In this document: piece after piece, positions 20,697 to 29,525 of the stretch | Layout: each line of letters begins with the position of its first letter | How positions within the stretch are numbered: the first letter of the stretch is position 1 | DNA from: Lysinibacillus sp. KCTC 33748 | Lineage (GTDB): Bacteria; Bacillota; Bacilli; Bacillales_A; Planococcaceae | Assembly: GCF_002237755.1 (NCBI RefSeq) | Contig: NZ_MWSJ01000025.1 | Location: 1-64,000, forward strand | Direction: 5' to 3' | Length of the DNA stretch: 64,000 bases | Translations under genes and position numbers: made by a program | Notes under the pieces: generated by a model | The model's database searches: none | What the model was told of the DNA's origin: nothing | The model's input: only the letters and a program-made list of their open reading frames with translations

Positions 20697-21458
20697 ATGG
20701 GTAGAATTATAGCAATCGCCAATCAAAAAGGTGGCGTAGGAAAAACAACGACATCGGTCAATTTGAGCGCTTGTCTAGCATATTTAGGGAAGAAAGTGCT
20801 CTTAATCGATACTGATCCACAAGGAAATACAACAAGTGGACTTGGTGTTAATAAGGGAGAGCTCCATGGCTGTATTTATGATGTGTTAATTGATGATGAA
20901 AAAGTTGAAAACGTCATTCAACAAACAAATGTCGAAAACTTAGCAATCATTCCGGCGACCATTTCATTAGCAGGAGCAGAAATTGAATTAGTTTCGACTA
21001 TTTCCAGAGAAGTACGTTTAAAGCATGCCCTTCAAGATGTAAAAGAAGACTATGATTATATTATTATCGATTGTCCACCTTCGTTAGGGCTACTAACAAT
21101 TAATGCTTTAACGGCTTCGGATGCACTCATTATTCCTGTACAATGCGAATATTACGCATTAGAGGGATTAAGCCAGTTGTTATCAACTGTCCGTTTAGTG
21201 CAAAAACATTTAAATCAGCAATTATACATTGACGGTGTATTATTGACGATGCTTGATGCACGAACAAACCTTGGCTTACAAGTTATTGATGAAGTGAAAA
21301 AATATTTCCAAGAAAAAGTATATAAAACAATTATTCCTCGTAATGTGCGATTAAGTGAGGCTCCAAGCCATGGACAGCCAATTATCACTTATGACGCAAA
21401 ATCAAGAGGTGCAGAAGTGTATTTAGAGATGGCGAGGGAAGTGATTAAAAATGGCTAA
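20697..21458 (+). CDS. parA: Chromosome partition ATPase ParA (Soj)
   Basis: 253 residues. Deviant Walker A KGGVGKTTTSVN (residues 11-22), Walker B IIIDCPPSLGLL, and the MinD/ParA signature QCEYYALEGLSQLL. Soj works with ParB in origin segregation and also controls DnaA activity. The AGGTG ribosome-binding site lies about ten bases before the ATG. Its end overlaps parB by eight bases. Confidence 0.98.
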   Translation: MGRIIAIANQKGGVGKTTTSVNLSACLAYLGKKVLLIDTDPQGNTTSGLGVNKGELHGCIYDVLIDDEKVENVIQQTNVENLAIIPATISLAGAEIELVSTISREVRLKHALQDVKEDYDYIIIDCPPSLGLLTINALTASDALIIPVQCEYYALEGLSQLLSTVRLVQKHLNQQLYIDGVLLTMLDARTNLGLQVIDEVKKYFQEKVYKTIIPRNVRLSEAPSHGQPIITYDAKSRGAEVYLEMAREVIKNG

Positions 21459-22299
21459 AGGTTTAGGAAAAGGCATAAGTGCACTATTTCCTGGGGAGTC
21501 TTTAGAACAAAGTGGGCAAGTGGAAGAGATACAATTAGAACTTATCGTCGCAAACCCATTTCAGCCACGTAAAATATTCGATGAAGAAACTTTACAAGAA
21601 TTAGCTGACTCTATACAGGAACATGGCATTTTACAGCCTATTGCCGTACGTAAAAAGGGACGTAAATATGAAATCGTAGCGGGGGAACGCCGTTATAGAG
21701 CAACTCAATTAGCAGGGTTAAAGGTTATTCCAGCTATTATAAAAGAGCTAACAGATACGCAAATGATGGAGTTAGCTATTTTAGAAAATCTGCAGCGTGA
21801 AGATCTGACAGTTATTGAAGAGGCTGAGGCATACCAAAGCTTAATGGAAAACTTACATTTAACACAAGAGGAGTTATCCAAACGATTAGGGAAGAGCAGA
21901 CCGCATATTGCCAATCACGTTCGTTTACTTGCATTACCAGAGGATGTTCGTAAGTTTATGAACGATGGGACATTATCGATGGGACAAGGACGAGCATTAC
22001 TTGGATTGAAAAATAAAAGAAGAATATCAGAAGTGGCTAATAAGGTCATTAAACAAGGCTTAAATGTGCGACAAGTTGAAATGTTAGTACACAACTTAAA
22101 TGAAGAAGTTTCACGTGAAACAACCCAGCCGAAGAAAAAGGATATATTTGTTGCAGCTAAGGAATCACAGTTACGTGATTATTTTGGAACAAATGTACAA
22201 ATTAGAAAAGCTAATAATAAAGGGAAAATTGAAATTGAATTTTACTCTGAAGATGATTTAGAACGCATTTTAGAAATACTAAATTTACAAGAAGAGTAA
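21451..22299 (+). CDS. parB: Chromosome partition protein ParB (Spo0J)
   Basis: 282-residue CTPase clamp that loads at parS and recruits SMC. It begins MAKGLGKGISALFPG, the ParB signature start, followed by the arginine patch GERRYRA, the HTH (LTQEELSKRLGKSRPHIANHVRLLALPEDV) and a C-terminal dimerisation region (RKANNKGKIEIEFYSEDDLERIL). The reading frame contains a near-perfect parS (22107-22122), as spo0J does in Bacillus subtilis. Overlap with parA indicates one operon. Confidence 0.98.
   Translation: MAKGLGKGISALFPGESLEQSGQVEEIQLELIVANPFQPRKIFDEETLQELADSIQEHGILQPIAVRKKGRKYEIVAGERRYRATQLAGLKVIPAIIKELTDTQMMELAILENLQREDLTVIEEAEAYQSLMENLHLTQEELSKRLGKSRPHIANHVRLLALPEDVRKFMNDGTLSMGQGRALLGLKNKRRISEVANKVIKQGLNVRQVEMLVHNLNEEVSRETTQPKKKDIFVAAKESQLRDYFGTNVQIRKANNKGKIEIEFYSEDDLERILEILNLQEE
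22107..22122. promoter_or_regulatory. parS: parS site within parB
   Basis: AGTTTCACGTGAAACA, 15 of 16 bases of the parS consensus, in the linker-coding part of parB. Its palindromic core GTTTCACGTGAAAC is intact. Confidence 0.93.
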
Positions 22300-22324
22300 G
22301 AGAAAAATAGATGATAACGTAATC

Positions 22325-22354
22325 AGAGCGCCAAACTACAAGGCGCTCTCTATT
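22325..22354 (+). terminator. parAB terminator
   Basis: AGAGCGCC / GGCGCTCT perfect 8-bp stem with a nine-base loop, followed by CTATTTAT. Confidence 0.75.
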
Positions 22355-22380
22355 TATCTAGAGAGAAGGAAGGTAGGGAC

Positions 22381-23097
22381 GTGGTATTACTAGGGGCATT
22401 CATTAACGCGCTGCTCATTATGGTAGGAGCATTGGTAGGACGCATTTTTAAAAATATACCAGAATCGATGAAGTCTACTGTATTATCGATTATTGGTTTA
22501 GCAGTTGCACTTTTAGGGATTAAAATGGGCTTTGAAAGTGATAATTTTATTATTCTAATGATAAGTTTAGTGGTCGGTACAGTAATTGGTGAGTGGTTAG
22601 ATTTAGATAAGCAAATGAATAGACTTGGACAATGGGTAGAATCTTTATTCAGTAAAAAACGTACTGATAATAATCAAATTAGTATAGCAGAAGGCTTTGT
22701 AACAGCTTCTTTAATCTTTCTAGTCGGCTCTATGGGCGTCATTGGTGCACTCGATAGTGGTCTGCGTAATGATCATAATGTACTGATTACAAAAGGATTA
22801 ATCGATGGATTTATATCGATCATCTTAACATCTACATTAGGTATTGGCGTGCTATTATCTGCATTACCTGTATTCGTCTATCAAGGATTAATTGCACTTT
22901 TTGCTGGTGTTATCAGCTCTTTTATACCAGATGCTGCACTACAAATGTTTATTCATGAAATGACTGCTGTAGGCGGTGTAATGATTTTCGCCATTGGTTT
23001 AAATATAGCAGGTTTAACTAAAATCAAGGCTGCTAACTTGTTGCCAGGTATCGTTGTTGTCGGTATTGTGGTTGCTATCTTCTATATTTTTCAGTGA
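22381..23097 (+). CDS. DUF554 family membrane protein
   Basis: 238 residues, nearly all hydrophobic, with about seven predicted membrane helices and the glycine-rich N-terminus LLGAFINALLIMVGALVGR typical of DUF554 (YdfK/YqgA) proteins. Function is unknown; transport is often proposed. GTG start with AAGGAAGG upstream. Its last 84 bases overlap the 3' end of yyaC on the opposite strand. Confidence 0.85.
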   Translation: MVLLGAFINALLIMVGALVGRIFKNIPESMKSTVLSIIGLAVALLGIKMGFESDNFIILMISLVVGTVIGEWLDLDKQMNRLGQWVESLFSKKRTDNNQISIAEGFVTASLIFLVGSMGVIGALDSGLRNDHNVLITKGLIDGFISIILTSTLGIGVLLSALPVFVYQGLIALFAGVISSFIPDAALQMFIHEMTAVGGVMIFAIGLNIAGLTKIKAANLLPGIVVVGIVVAIFYIFQ

Positions 23098-23646
23098 GTA
23101 ACGATGTGCAGCGAGCAATAGAGCTCTTGAAAGTTTTTCAGCCATTGCATAGGAAATATGAAGTCTTGTATTTTGTAAAACAAGCATTTCCATAAAGCCT
23201 CCAACATTGACGATTCCCTTAATGGAAATGTCACCGATTGGAGGTAATTGTTTTTTTACAGCTTTTCCCGGGAAAATAGGTCCGTTTTGTACAGAAATAT
23301 GTCCAACATTTTGTTCACTTCCGAGACATGCATCAATCGCAATAATGAAAGGTTTTATAGTATGATTGTGTAGCTGTTGCATAGTAGTGTCTAAATTAAG
23401 AGCGTGCAAAGGACTGTCTAAAGAGCCTACAATCTCATATGGAAAACTAACAGACTTTTTGAGGAAGCTACCTGTTAACGGCCCAAGCGTATCACCTGTA
23501 CAACGGTCACTTCCAATACAACAGAAAATAAGGCGTTCATGATGAAAAGGTATATGTTCTAAAAATAATGTACTTAATTGCCAAACGATATTTTTACTTT
23601 CATGATGAAGAGAATAAGGGAGTAACAATTTTGGTATAGTATTCAT
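23014..23646 (-). CDS. yyaC: Sporulation protein YyaC (DUF1256)
   Basis: 210 residues from the ATG at 23646, chosen because the extra 27 upstream codons are unlike the family. It contains CIGSDRCTGDTLGPLTG and IAIDACLGSEQNVGHI, the active-site-like motifs of the spore protease GPR/YyaC group. YyaC is a mother-cell sporulation protein, supporting an endospore former. The gene is on the lagging strand and converges with the DUF554 gene with an 84-base tail overlap. A Noc-site-like palindrome lies inside it. Confidence 0.9.
   Translation of the reverse strand: MNTIPKLLLPYSLHHESKNIVWQLSTLFLEHIPFHHERLIFCCIGSDRCTGDTLGPLTGSFLKKSVSFPYEIVGSLDSPLHALNLDTTMQQLHNHTIKPFIIAIDACLGSEQNVGHISVQNGPIFPGKAVKKQLPPIGDISIKGIVNVGGFMEMLVLQNTRLHISYAMAEKLSRALLLAAHRYSLKNIEDSNHNTDNNDTWQQVSSLDFS
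23263..23276. promoter_or_regulatory. Candidate Noc-binding site
   Basis: TTTTCCCGGGAAAA contains the 12-base palindrome TTTCCCGGGAAA at the heart of the Bacillus subtilis Noc site (ATTTCCCGGGAAAT); only the outermost pair differs. It lies within yyaC, about 3 kb from noc. Confidence 0.6.
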
Positions 23647-23739
23647 AAAAAAACTCGCTTTCCTTTTTATTTTTAAGAAGTGCTCGATTTTTATGCAGTA
23701 TACGCAAATTTTTAACAAGTTATTCAAGAGGTGGTAATA

Positions 23740-24624
23740 ATGGATTGGTTTAGTGAAAGGGTATTAAGTAACTTATGGGATAAGCTGATGTCGGAGAAGC
23801 TTTGGGAAACGATAATGACTGCTTCAATTAAGATAACGGTTATTTTGATCGCATCTTGGTTAGCCGTTCGATTAGGTAAAAAATTTATTAAAAAAGTGTT
23901 TTTAATGCGTATGCGTTCGCCTTTAGATCATTCAGAACGTCGCCAAACAACAATTTCAAGATTATTACAAAGTGTCATTTCCTATGCTGTTTATTTTTCA
24001 GCAATCATTGCTATTCTCTCTATATTAGAGATTAAGATAGCAGGGTTATTGGCAGGAGCAGGGATTGTCGGTTTAGCTATTGGTTTTGGTGCGCAGAGCT
24101 TAGTAAAGGACGTCATTACTGGATTCTTTATTATTTTTGAAGATCAATTTGGTGTTGGCGATTATATAAAAATCAATACTGCTGAAGGAACTGTTGTAGA
24201 GATAGGCTTACGTACGACAAAGATTAATGGTTCTACAGGAGAGCAGTTTATTATTCCGAATGGTTCAATTGGTGATGTTGTCAATTACTCTGTCAATAAC
24301 TCTAAAATTTATATAGATTTACAAATGACGACCGATGCCGATTTTGAAAGAGCTGAATCTATTATTAAAAAGTATTTAAATTCTTTACCTGAAATTCATA
24401 AGGAACTTGTAGCAGTACCTGTCTTTTTAGGTGTACAAAATGTTAAGGGTACAGAAGTAACGATTCGTATAGCCGCTGAAACATTACCACAACAACAACA
24501 TGGAGTGGCTCGTACTATTCGTCGTGATGTTACAAAACTCTTTGAAGAAAATAATATACCAATGGCTCATCCGAAAATGATGTTCTATGGTGTGAATGGA
24601 AATGAAGAGGGGAGAAGTGAGTAA
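23740..24624 (+). CDS. Small-conductance mechanosensitive channel, MscS family
   Basis: 294 residues. Transmembrane segments lie at about 25-45, 67-90 and 95-120; the last is the pore helix with glycine and alanine packing (GLLAGAGIVGLAIGFGAQSL), followed by the beta domain (VKDVITGFFIIFEDQFGVGD) and a cytoplasmic C-terminal domain. Such channels release solutes on osmotic downshock. The ATG at 23740 is six bases after AGAGGTGG. Probably cotranscribed with the DUF951 gene two bases downstream. Confidence 0.93.
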   Translation: MDWFSERVLSNLWDKLMSEKLWETIMTASIKITVILIASWLAVRLGKKFIKKVFLMRMRSPLDHSERRQTTISRLLQSVISYAVYFSAIIAILSILEIKIAGLLAGAGIVGLAIGFGAQSLVKDVITGFFIIFEDQFGVGDYIKINTAEGTVVEIGLRTTKINGSTGEQFIIPNGSIGDVVNYSVNNSKIYIDLQMTTDADFERAESIIKKYLNSLPEIHKELVAVPVFLGVQNVKGTEVTIRIAAETLPQQQHGVARTIRRDVTKLFEENNIPMAHPKMMFYGVNGNEEGRSE

Positions 24625-24625
24625 T

Positions 24626-24826
24626 ATGGACGCAAAGAAATTTGGTTTAAATGATATTGTTGAAATGAAAAAGCAGCATCCATGTGGCACAAATAAGTGG
24701 AAGATTATTCGGATGGGGGCGGATGTACGCATTAAATGTGAAGGCTGTCAGCATAGCGTCATGATTCCACGCCGCGAATTTGAGAAAAAAATGAAGAAGG
24801 TTTTAATTTCCGCTAGTGAAGACTAG
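24626..24826 (+). CDS. DUF951 family protein
   Basis: 66 residues, matching the highly conserved DUF951 pattern: FGLNDIVEMKKQHPCGTNKW, RMGADVRIKCEGCQHSVMIP and RREFEKKMKK. The cysteines in PCG and CEGC suggest zinc binding. Function unknown; the gene is regularly found just before ychF in Firmicutes. Start at 24626 follows GGGGAG; an earlier ATG inside the channel gene is not the likely start. Confidence 0.93.
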   Translation: MDAKKFGLNDIVEMKKQHPCGTNKWKIIRMGADVRIKCEGCQHSVMIPRREFEKKMKKVLISASED

Positions 24827-24979
24827 TTTGATGTGTATTAGACTTTTTATGAGTGAATCAATATAATAGATAGGGTTATACAGTGATTCATCAGTGAGGA
24901 CTTCTGTAACCTCACAGTATCCGTTAGTACGGGAGATAAGAGTAAATTTGAACAGATCAAAGAAAGGTTGTGTCCATTC

Positions 24980-26080
24980 ATGGCATTAACAGCTGGAATC
25001 GTTGGTTTACCTAACGTCGGAAAATCAACATTATTTAACGCAATTACAAAAGCGGGCGCATTGGCTGCAAACTATCCATTCGCAACAATCGATCCGAACG
25101 TCGGTATTGTTGAAGTACCAGATGCACGTTTAGATAAACTAACAGAATTAGTAACACCTAAAAAAACAGTACCAACAGCATTTGAGTTCACAGATATTGC
25201 TGGGATCGTAAAAGGCGCTTCAAAGGGTGAAGGGTTAGGGAACAAATTCCTTGCTCATATTCGTGAAGTAGATGCAATTTGCCAAGTTGTACGTTGCTTT
25301 GTTGATGAAAATATTACGCACGTATCAGGTGGAGTAGATCCGATTGACGATATCGAGGTCATTAATTTAGAGCTTGCACTTGCTGATTTAGAATCTGTTG
25401 ATAAGCGATTACAACGTGTTGGCAAAATGGCAAAGCAAAAAGACAAAGAAGCAATGATCGAAGAACCAATTCTTGTAAAAGTTAAAGAACAATTGGAAAA
25501 CGGTCGACCAGCACGCGCTGCAGAGCTTTCAGAAGACGAGCTAAAGGTTATTAAAGGACTTCATCTTTTAACAATTAAACCTATGCTTTATGTGGCAAAC
25601 GTTTCAGAAGATGAAGTTGCTGACGCAGATAATAACGAATATGTGCAAAAGGTACGTGAGTATGCAGCTGCTGAAGGAGCTCAAGTTATCACAATTTGTG
25701 CAAAAATCGAGGAAGAAATTTCTGAGCTTGATGATGAAGAAAAAGCAATGTTCTTAGAAGAACTAGGCATTAAAGAATCTGGTTTAGACCAATTAATCCG
25801 TACTTCATATGATTTACTAGGACTAGCAACTTACTTCACTGCTGGGGTACAAGAGGTACGTGCATGGACGTTCCGTAAAGGTATGAAGGCACCACAATGT
25901 GCTGGAGTCATTCATACAGACTTTGAACGTGGATTTATTCGTGCAGAAACAGTTGCTTTCGATGATTTAGTAGAAGCTGGTTCTCAACCTGCTGCTAAAG
26001 AAGCTGGTAAAGTACGTCTTGAAGGTAAAGAGTATGTTGTACAAGACGGCGATATTATGTTATTCCGTTTCAATGTGTAA
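24980..26080 (+). CDS. ychF: Redox-regulated ATPase YchF
   Basis: Obg-type P-loop protein that prefers ATP, 366 residues from the ATG at 24980, the standard length. It has GLPNVGKSTLFNAIT, DIAGIVKGASKGEG, and in place of the G4 motif NKxD the YchF-specific NVSED; the C-terminal TGS domain includes TYFTAGVQEVRAWT. It is associated with ribosomes and stress responses. The gene is followed by a short inverted repeat CAATCT / AGATTG with T (26095-26120), a likely terminator. Confidence 0.97.
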   Translation: MALTAGIVGLPNVGKSTLFNAITKAGALAANYPFATIDPNVGIVEVPDARLDKLTELVTPKKTVPTAFEFTDIAGIVKGASKGEGLGNKFLAHIREVDAICQVVRCFVDENITHVSGGVDPIDDIEVINLELALADLESVDKRLQRVGKMAKQKDKEAMIEEPILVKVKEQLENGRPARAAELSEDELKVIKGLHLLTIKPMLYVANVSEDEVADADNNEYVQKVREYAAAEGAQVITICAKIEEEISELDDEEKAMFLEELGIKESGLDQLIRTSYDLLGLATYFTAGVQEVRAWTFRKGMKAPQCAGVIHTDFERGFIRAETVAFDDLVEAGSQPAAKEAGKVRLEGKEYVVQDGDIMLFRFNV

Positions 26081-26160
26081 AAAACGAACAGGGGCAATCT
26101 TTCAATAGATTGCCTTTTTTGTATATATTTTTATCTGAATTTTCAATCTGGAGGATTAGT

Positions 26161-27201
26161 ATGAACATATTACAAATAAAAGATCGTGGTTTAGAAATTG
26201 AAGAGCTAGGTAGATTACCAAAAGATATAAAAGAGCTTATTTATGAGCAGCAATTGTTTAAGCTATTCACAGCAAAGGAATTAGGCGGTAAAGATTTAGA
26301 GCTACTAGAGGGCATTAAAGTATTCCAGCAGATGTCTGCACTTGATGGCAACTTTGGGTGGCTTATTACAATAGGGACAGGGGGTAACGCGTTTATTCCA
26401 ACATGGAACAAAGAGGTTTGTGAAAAAATATTTTCACCAAGAAATGCAGTCATAGCAGGCAGCGGCTATCCTTCGGGCATAGCGGTAAAAATAGATGGGG
26501 GCTACCGTGTAACAGGTCAATGGAAGTATTGTAGTGGAGCAGATTATGCTACAACTTTTACGATGAATTGCTTTGTCGAGAATGAAGGTATTAGAACTGA
26601 TAAAATAATTAGTTGCTCAGTAAATTGTGATCAAGTAGAGGTTCTTAATGATTGGCGAGCAATGGGCTTAAAAGCGACAGCTAGCCATACGATTCGTGTG
26701 CAAGATGTTTGGGTACCTGAAGAGGAAACATTCCAATTGGGCATAATTAAAAACAAATATGGAAGTGCAGTACATAGTTTTCCGTTTGGTGCATTTGCAG
26801 AAGCTTCATTTGTAAGTGTTTGTCTTGGAATAACAGAAAATTTCTTAGAAGAGGCGTCTGTTTTAGTAAAGCAAAGAAAGCATGATCCAAGCCGTACCGA
26901 ACATATGGGTGCCATACAATTTTTATTGATGCAGCAACAGAAAAACTTTAAACAGTTTGAAGAGCGATATTATTTAATGTTGAATGAATACTGGCAAAAA
27001 CATAAAGAAGGTCATGAATTGACTGAAGAAGAGCTACAACAATTTTCACGAATAAGTAAAGATACTGCAGTGGCTTGCGTAGACATTGCCACTAGCTTAA
27101 TACGTAGGCTTGGCATGGATGCAATTACGGAGACATCTTCAATTAATCGTATTTGGAGAAATTTATATACAGCTGCACAGCATAGTTTTTTAACGCCATA
27201 A
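26161..27201 (+). CDS. Acyl-CoA dehydrogenase-like flavoprotein
   Basis: 346 residues from the ATG at 26161, which follows GGAGG by seven bases. The order of segments fits the acyl-CoA dehydrogenase fold: N-terminal helices, a middle beta domain (GSGYPSGIAVKIDGGYRVTGQWKYCSGADYAT; WRAMGLKATASHTIRVQDVWVP) and C-terminal helices. The pattern WKYCSGAD resembles the flavin-dependent monooxygenase branch (HpaB/DszC-like) more than true beta-oxidation enzymes, and the catalytic glutamate is not obvious. Substrate unknown. It stands alone between ychF and a DUF3267 gene. Confidence 0.75.
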   Translation: MNILQIKDRGLEIEELGRLPKDIKELIYEQQLFKLFTAKELGGKDLELLEGIKVFQQMSALDGNFGWLITIGTGGNAFIPTWNKEVCEKIFSPRNAVIAGSGYPSGIAVKIDGGYRVTGQWKYCSGADYATTFTMNCFVENEGIRTDKIISCSVNCDQVEVLNDWRAMGLKATASHTIRVQDVWVPEEETFQLGIIKNKYGSAVHSFPFGAFAEASFVSVCLGITENFLEEASVLVKQRKHDPSRTEHMGAIQFLLMQQQKNFKQFEERYYLMLNEYWQKHKEGHELTEEELQQFSRISKDTAVACVDIATSLIRRLGMDAITETSSINRIWRNLYTAAQHSFLTP

Positions 27202-27271
27202 ATTTGTGTGAAAAAATTAGAATCTGCTTGGAGACAAGCAGATTCTATATGTAACGTGACTCTTAGCAAAG

Positions 27272-27832
27272 TTATTTCATTTCCTCGGGCATATATACAT
27301 AAAGCTTAGGTAGATGAGGATCATCCTGTATTAACGCGTTCTTTGGGTATTTGCGCAATTCTTTATACATAGAAAAATCACCTACTGCTCCAGCGATTAA
27401 AAAGGCTCCCACTAACACTAAAACGGTACTATTAAAATAAAAACCAGCAATTGTAGGGAGAACGCCAGTTGTCCAGAATGGGAGTAATAAAGCTTTTTTC
27501 ATTGCATGATTCGGTAACGGTTGTTCAGTTGTTGCGTACGCTATGCCAAGCTCTAAATTCAGACCATATTTTAACGATTTAAAGGGTGCACCTCCAAAGA
27601 GCATAAAGCCAATTAAATGAAAGGCTTCATGTAAGACAATGAAAATAATATATAGAATAACAAAAAGGATAGATCCAAGTATCATATGCCAAAATGAAAA
27701 ATCAAAATTTTTAAAGCAAATATATTGAATAGCTACAAATAATATGGCAAGGCCACTTGTGACAACAATATTGTCCATCATTAGTTTTTTTATATCCAAC
27801 TCTATTACGATTGGTTCTTTATCTGGTAGCAT
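27272..27832 (-). CDS. DUF3267 membrane protein, putative zinc metalloprotease
   Basis: 186 residues from the ATG at 27832 (GGAGG nine bases upstream). About four membrane helices; helix 2 ends in HEAFHLIGFMLFGG, an HExxH metal-binding motif as in DUF3267 proteins. A regulated intramembrane protease role is possible but unproven. Lagging strand, opposite to rpsF. Confidence 0.8.
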   Translation of the reverse strand: MLPDKEPIVIELDIKKLMMDNIVVTSGLAILFVAIQYICFKNFDFSFWHMILGSILFVILYIIFIVLHEAFHLIGFMLFGGAPFKSLKYGLNLELGIAYATTEQPLPNHAMKKALLLPFWTTGVLPTIAGFYFNSTVLVLVGAFLIAGAVGDFSMYKELRKYPKNALIQDDPHLPKLYVYMPEEMK

Positions 27833-27894
27833 GAAGATCCTCCGTTCATTCATAAATTAAGATCATTATATAGAAAGAATTGCTTAGTTGCGAC

Positions 27895-27923
27895 TTGAAA
27901 GACATGTATCTATATGTTACAAT
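27895..27923 (+). promoter_or_regulatory. rpsF operon promoter
   Basis: TTGAAA (27895-27900), 17-base spacer, TACAAT (27918-27923). The transcript would start near 27930. Confidence 0.85.
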
Positions 27924-27934
27924 TCATTGATGTG

Positions 27935-27976
27935 AGTAATAATTATTACTTGCTCCTTGCTCCCTGTATACAGGAG
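27935..27976 (+). promoter_or_regulatory. Structured leader of rpsF
   Basis: A perfect 16-base palindrome AGTAATAATTATTACT (27935-27950) is followed by CTGTATACAG (27964-27973) with flanking CTCC / GGAG pairs. rpsF leaders in many bacteria bind the S6:S18 complex; I could not identify the characteristic CCG element with confidence, so a regulatory function is only suggested. Confidence 0.4.
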
Positions 27977-28005
27977 AGCCTAAGTCCATAAGGAGGTGTA
28001 AACAG

Positions 28006-28293
28006 ATGAGAAAATACGAATTAATGTACATCGTACGTCCGAACATTGAAGACGAAGCGAAGAAAGCTTTAGTTGAACGTTTCAACGAAATCTTAACTTC
28101 TAACGGTGCAGAAGTCATCGAATCAAAAGAGTGGGGCAAACGCCGCTTAGCTTATGAAATTCAAGACTTCCGCGAAGGTTTCTACCAAATCGTTAAAGTA
28201 AACGCTACTTCAGATGCAATTAACGAATACACACGTCTTGCTAACATTAGCGAAGATATCATTCGTCACATTGCGGTTCGCCAAGAAGCATAA
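28006..28293 (+). CDS. rpsF: 30S ribosomal protein S6
   Basis: 95 residues, beginning [14 protein letters not shown], the standard S6 start, with the S18-contact region [11 protein letters not shown]6 pairs with S18 on the platform of the small subunit. AAGGAGGTG precedes the ATG. First gene of the rpsF-ssb-rpsR operon. Confidence 0.99.
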   Translation: MRKYELMYIVRPNIEDEAKKALVERFNEILTSNGAEVIESKEWGKRRLAYEIQDFREGFYQIVKVNATSDAINEYTRLANISEDIIRHIAVRQEA

Positions 28294-28339
28294 TCATTTA
28301 TTTTTAACAAAATGCTGAAAAAAGGAGGTTGCATTTCTG

Positions 28340-28912
28340 ATGATAAACCGTGTCGTATTAGTTGGAAGACTAACAAAAGATCCTGAGCTACGCTATACGC
28401 CTAATGGTGTTGCGTCTACAAGATTTACAGTTGCTGTAAATCGAACATTCTCAAACCAACAAGGTGATCGCGAAGCTGATTTCATTAGCTGTGTTGCTTG
28501 GCGCAAACAGGCTGAAAACCTAGCGAACTTCATGCGAAAAGGAAGTTTAATTGGAGTGGAAGGCCGTATTCAAACAGGCAGTTATGAAGGACAAGATGGT
28601 AAGCGAGTATACACAACAGATGTAGTGGCCGATAGCGTACAGTTTTTAGAACCTCGTAATGGTGGCGGTGCTCCTGCATCTCCTCAATATGGTGGTGGAC
28701 AGACTTACGGTAATAACCAACCGTCATATGGCGGTGGTCAACCACAACAACAGTTTGGTGGTGCTATGCCAGGACAGGGTTCATTTGGAGGCGATGCTTA
28801 TCAGCAAAATCAACCACCTGTGAATCAGCCGAATTATACACGTGTAGATGAGGATCCATTTGCTAATAGCAAAGGACCGATAGAAGTATCTGAGGACGAT
28901 TTACCGTTCTAA
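28340..28912 (+). CDS. ssb: Single-stranded DNA-binding protein
   Basis: 190 residues. The OB fold occupies the first 110 ([55 protein letters not shown]), followed by a glycine- and glutamine-rich linker and the acidic tip SEDDLPF that recruits partner proteins. The full linker and tip mark it as the essential SsbA type. AAAGGAGG lies upstream of the ATG. Confidence 0.98.
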   Translation: MINRVVLVGRLTKDPELRYTPNGVASTRFTVAVNRTFSNQQGDREADFISCVAWRKQAENLANFMRKGSLIGVEGRIQTGSYEGQDGKRVYTTDVVADSVQFLEPRNGGGAPASPQYGGGQTYGNNQPSYGGGQPQQQFGGAMPGQGSFGGDAYQQNQPPVNQPNYTRVDEDPFANSKGPIEVSEDDLPF

Positions 28913-28950
28913 TACTTCTAAAATAAAAAATGATAAGGAGGAGACACACT

Positions 28951-29187
28951 ATGGCACCACGTCGCGGAGGCCGCAAACGCCGTAAAGTTTGCTACTTCAC
29001 TGCTAATAACATTACGAATATCGACTATAAAGATGTGGATTTATTAAAAAAATTCATCTCTGAACGCGGTAAAATTTTACCACGTCGCGTAACTGGCACT
29101 AGCGCTAAGTACCAACGTAAATTAACTTCTGCTATTAAAGTATCTCGTATTATGGGATTACTTCCATTCGTTGCTGAAGATAAATAA
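28951..29187 (+). CDS. rpsR: 30S ribosomal protein S18
   Basis: 78 residues from the ATG at 28951 (AAGGAGG ten bases upstream). The sequence [16 protein letters not shown] and the motif [19 protein letters not shown] are diagnostic for S18. It binds next to S6. The cysteine in KVCYF is single, so the zinc-binding variant is not present. Confidence 0.98.
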   Translation: MAPRRGGRKRRKVCYFTANNITNIDYKDVDLLKKFISERGKILPRRVTGTSAKYQRKLTSAIKVSRIMGLLPFVAEDK

Positions 29188-29202
29188 AATTTATTTATTA
29201 AT

Positions 29203-29244
29203 AAAAGCACAACAAGGTTATCATAACCTTTGTTGTGCTTTTTT
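29203..29244 (+). terminator. rpsF-ssb-rpsR terminator
   Basis: AAAAGCACAACAAGGTTA pairs with TAACCTTTGTTGTGCTTTT (one bulged base), followed by T. The following 29245-29450 shows only a decayed AATCG-CGCC-CGATT hairpin near 29301. Confidence 0.93.
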
Positions 29245-29452
29245 ATTTATACTGTTTTCTCAAAGATTGTTGCTATAAAGGAAAGTTAGGATTATTCCAC
29301 AATCGCGCCCGATTCTTGAAGATCATTATTGCCAAAGAAAAAAGCACACCTATATGCAATAAAAAAGATTTAGTTACCAATTCTATTTATAAAAACTTCA
29401 GGAATGCTTTGTAAGTTTTTTACTTCCATAAACATATATAAGTAATATACAA

Positions 29453-29488
29453 AAACCATGCTTTGGCATTGTCTAAAGCATGGTTTTA
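29453..29488. terminator. Terminator facing the DJ-1/PfpI gene
   Basis: AAACCATGCTTT / AAAGCATGGTTT perfect 12-bp stem, ten-base loop, with T-rich sequence on both sides. It lies between convergent genes and could serve either strand. Confidence 0.75.
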
Positions 29489-29525
29489 TTTGAACTAATA
29501 TAAAACTGCTGAGTTGATTTTTAGT

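Noticed and set aside
24894-24935. Hairpins GTGAGG / CCTCAC and CCGT / ACGG upstream of ychF as a riboswitch or T-box
   Set aside because: Too short, lacking a T-box sequence, specifier or terminator, and ychF is not a usual target.
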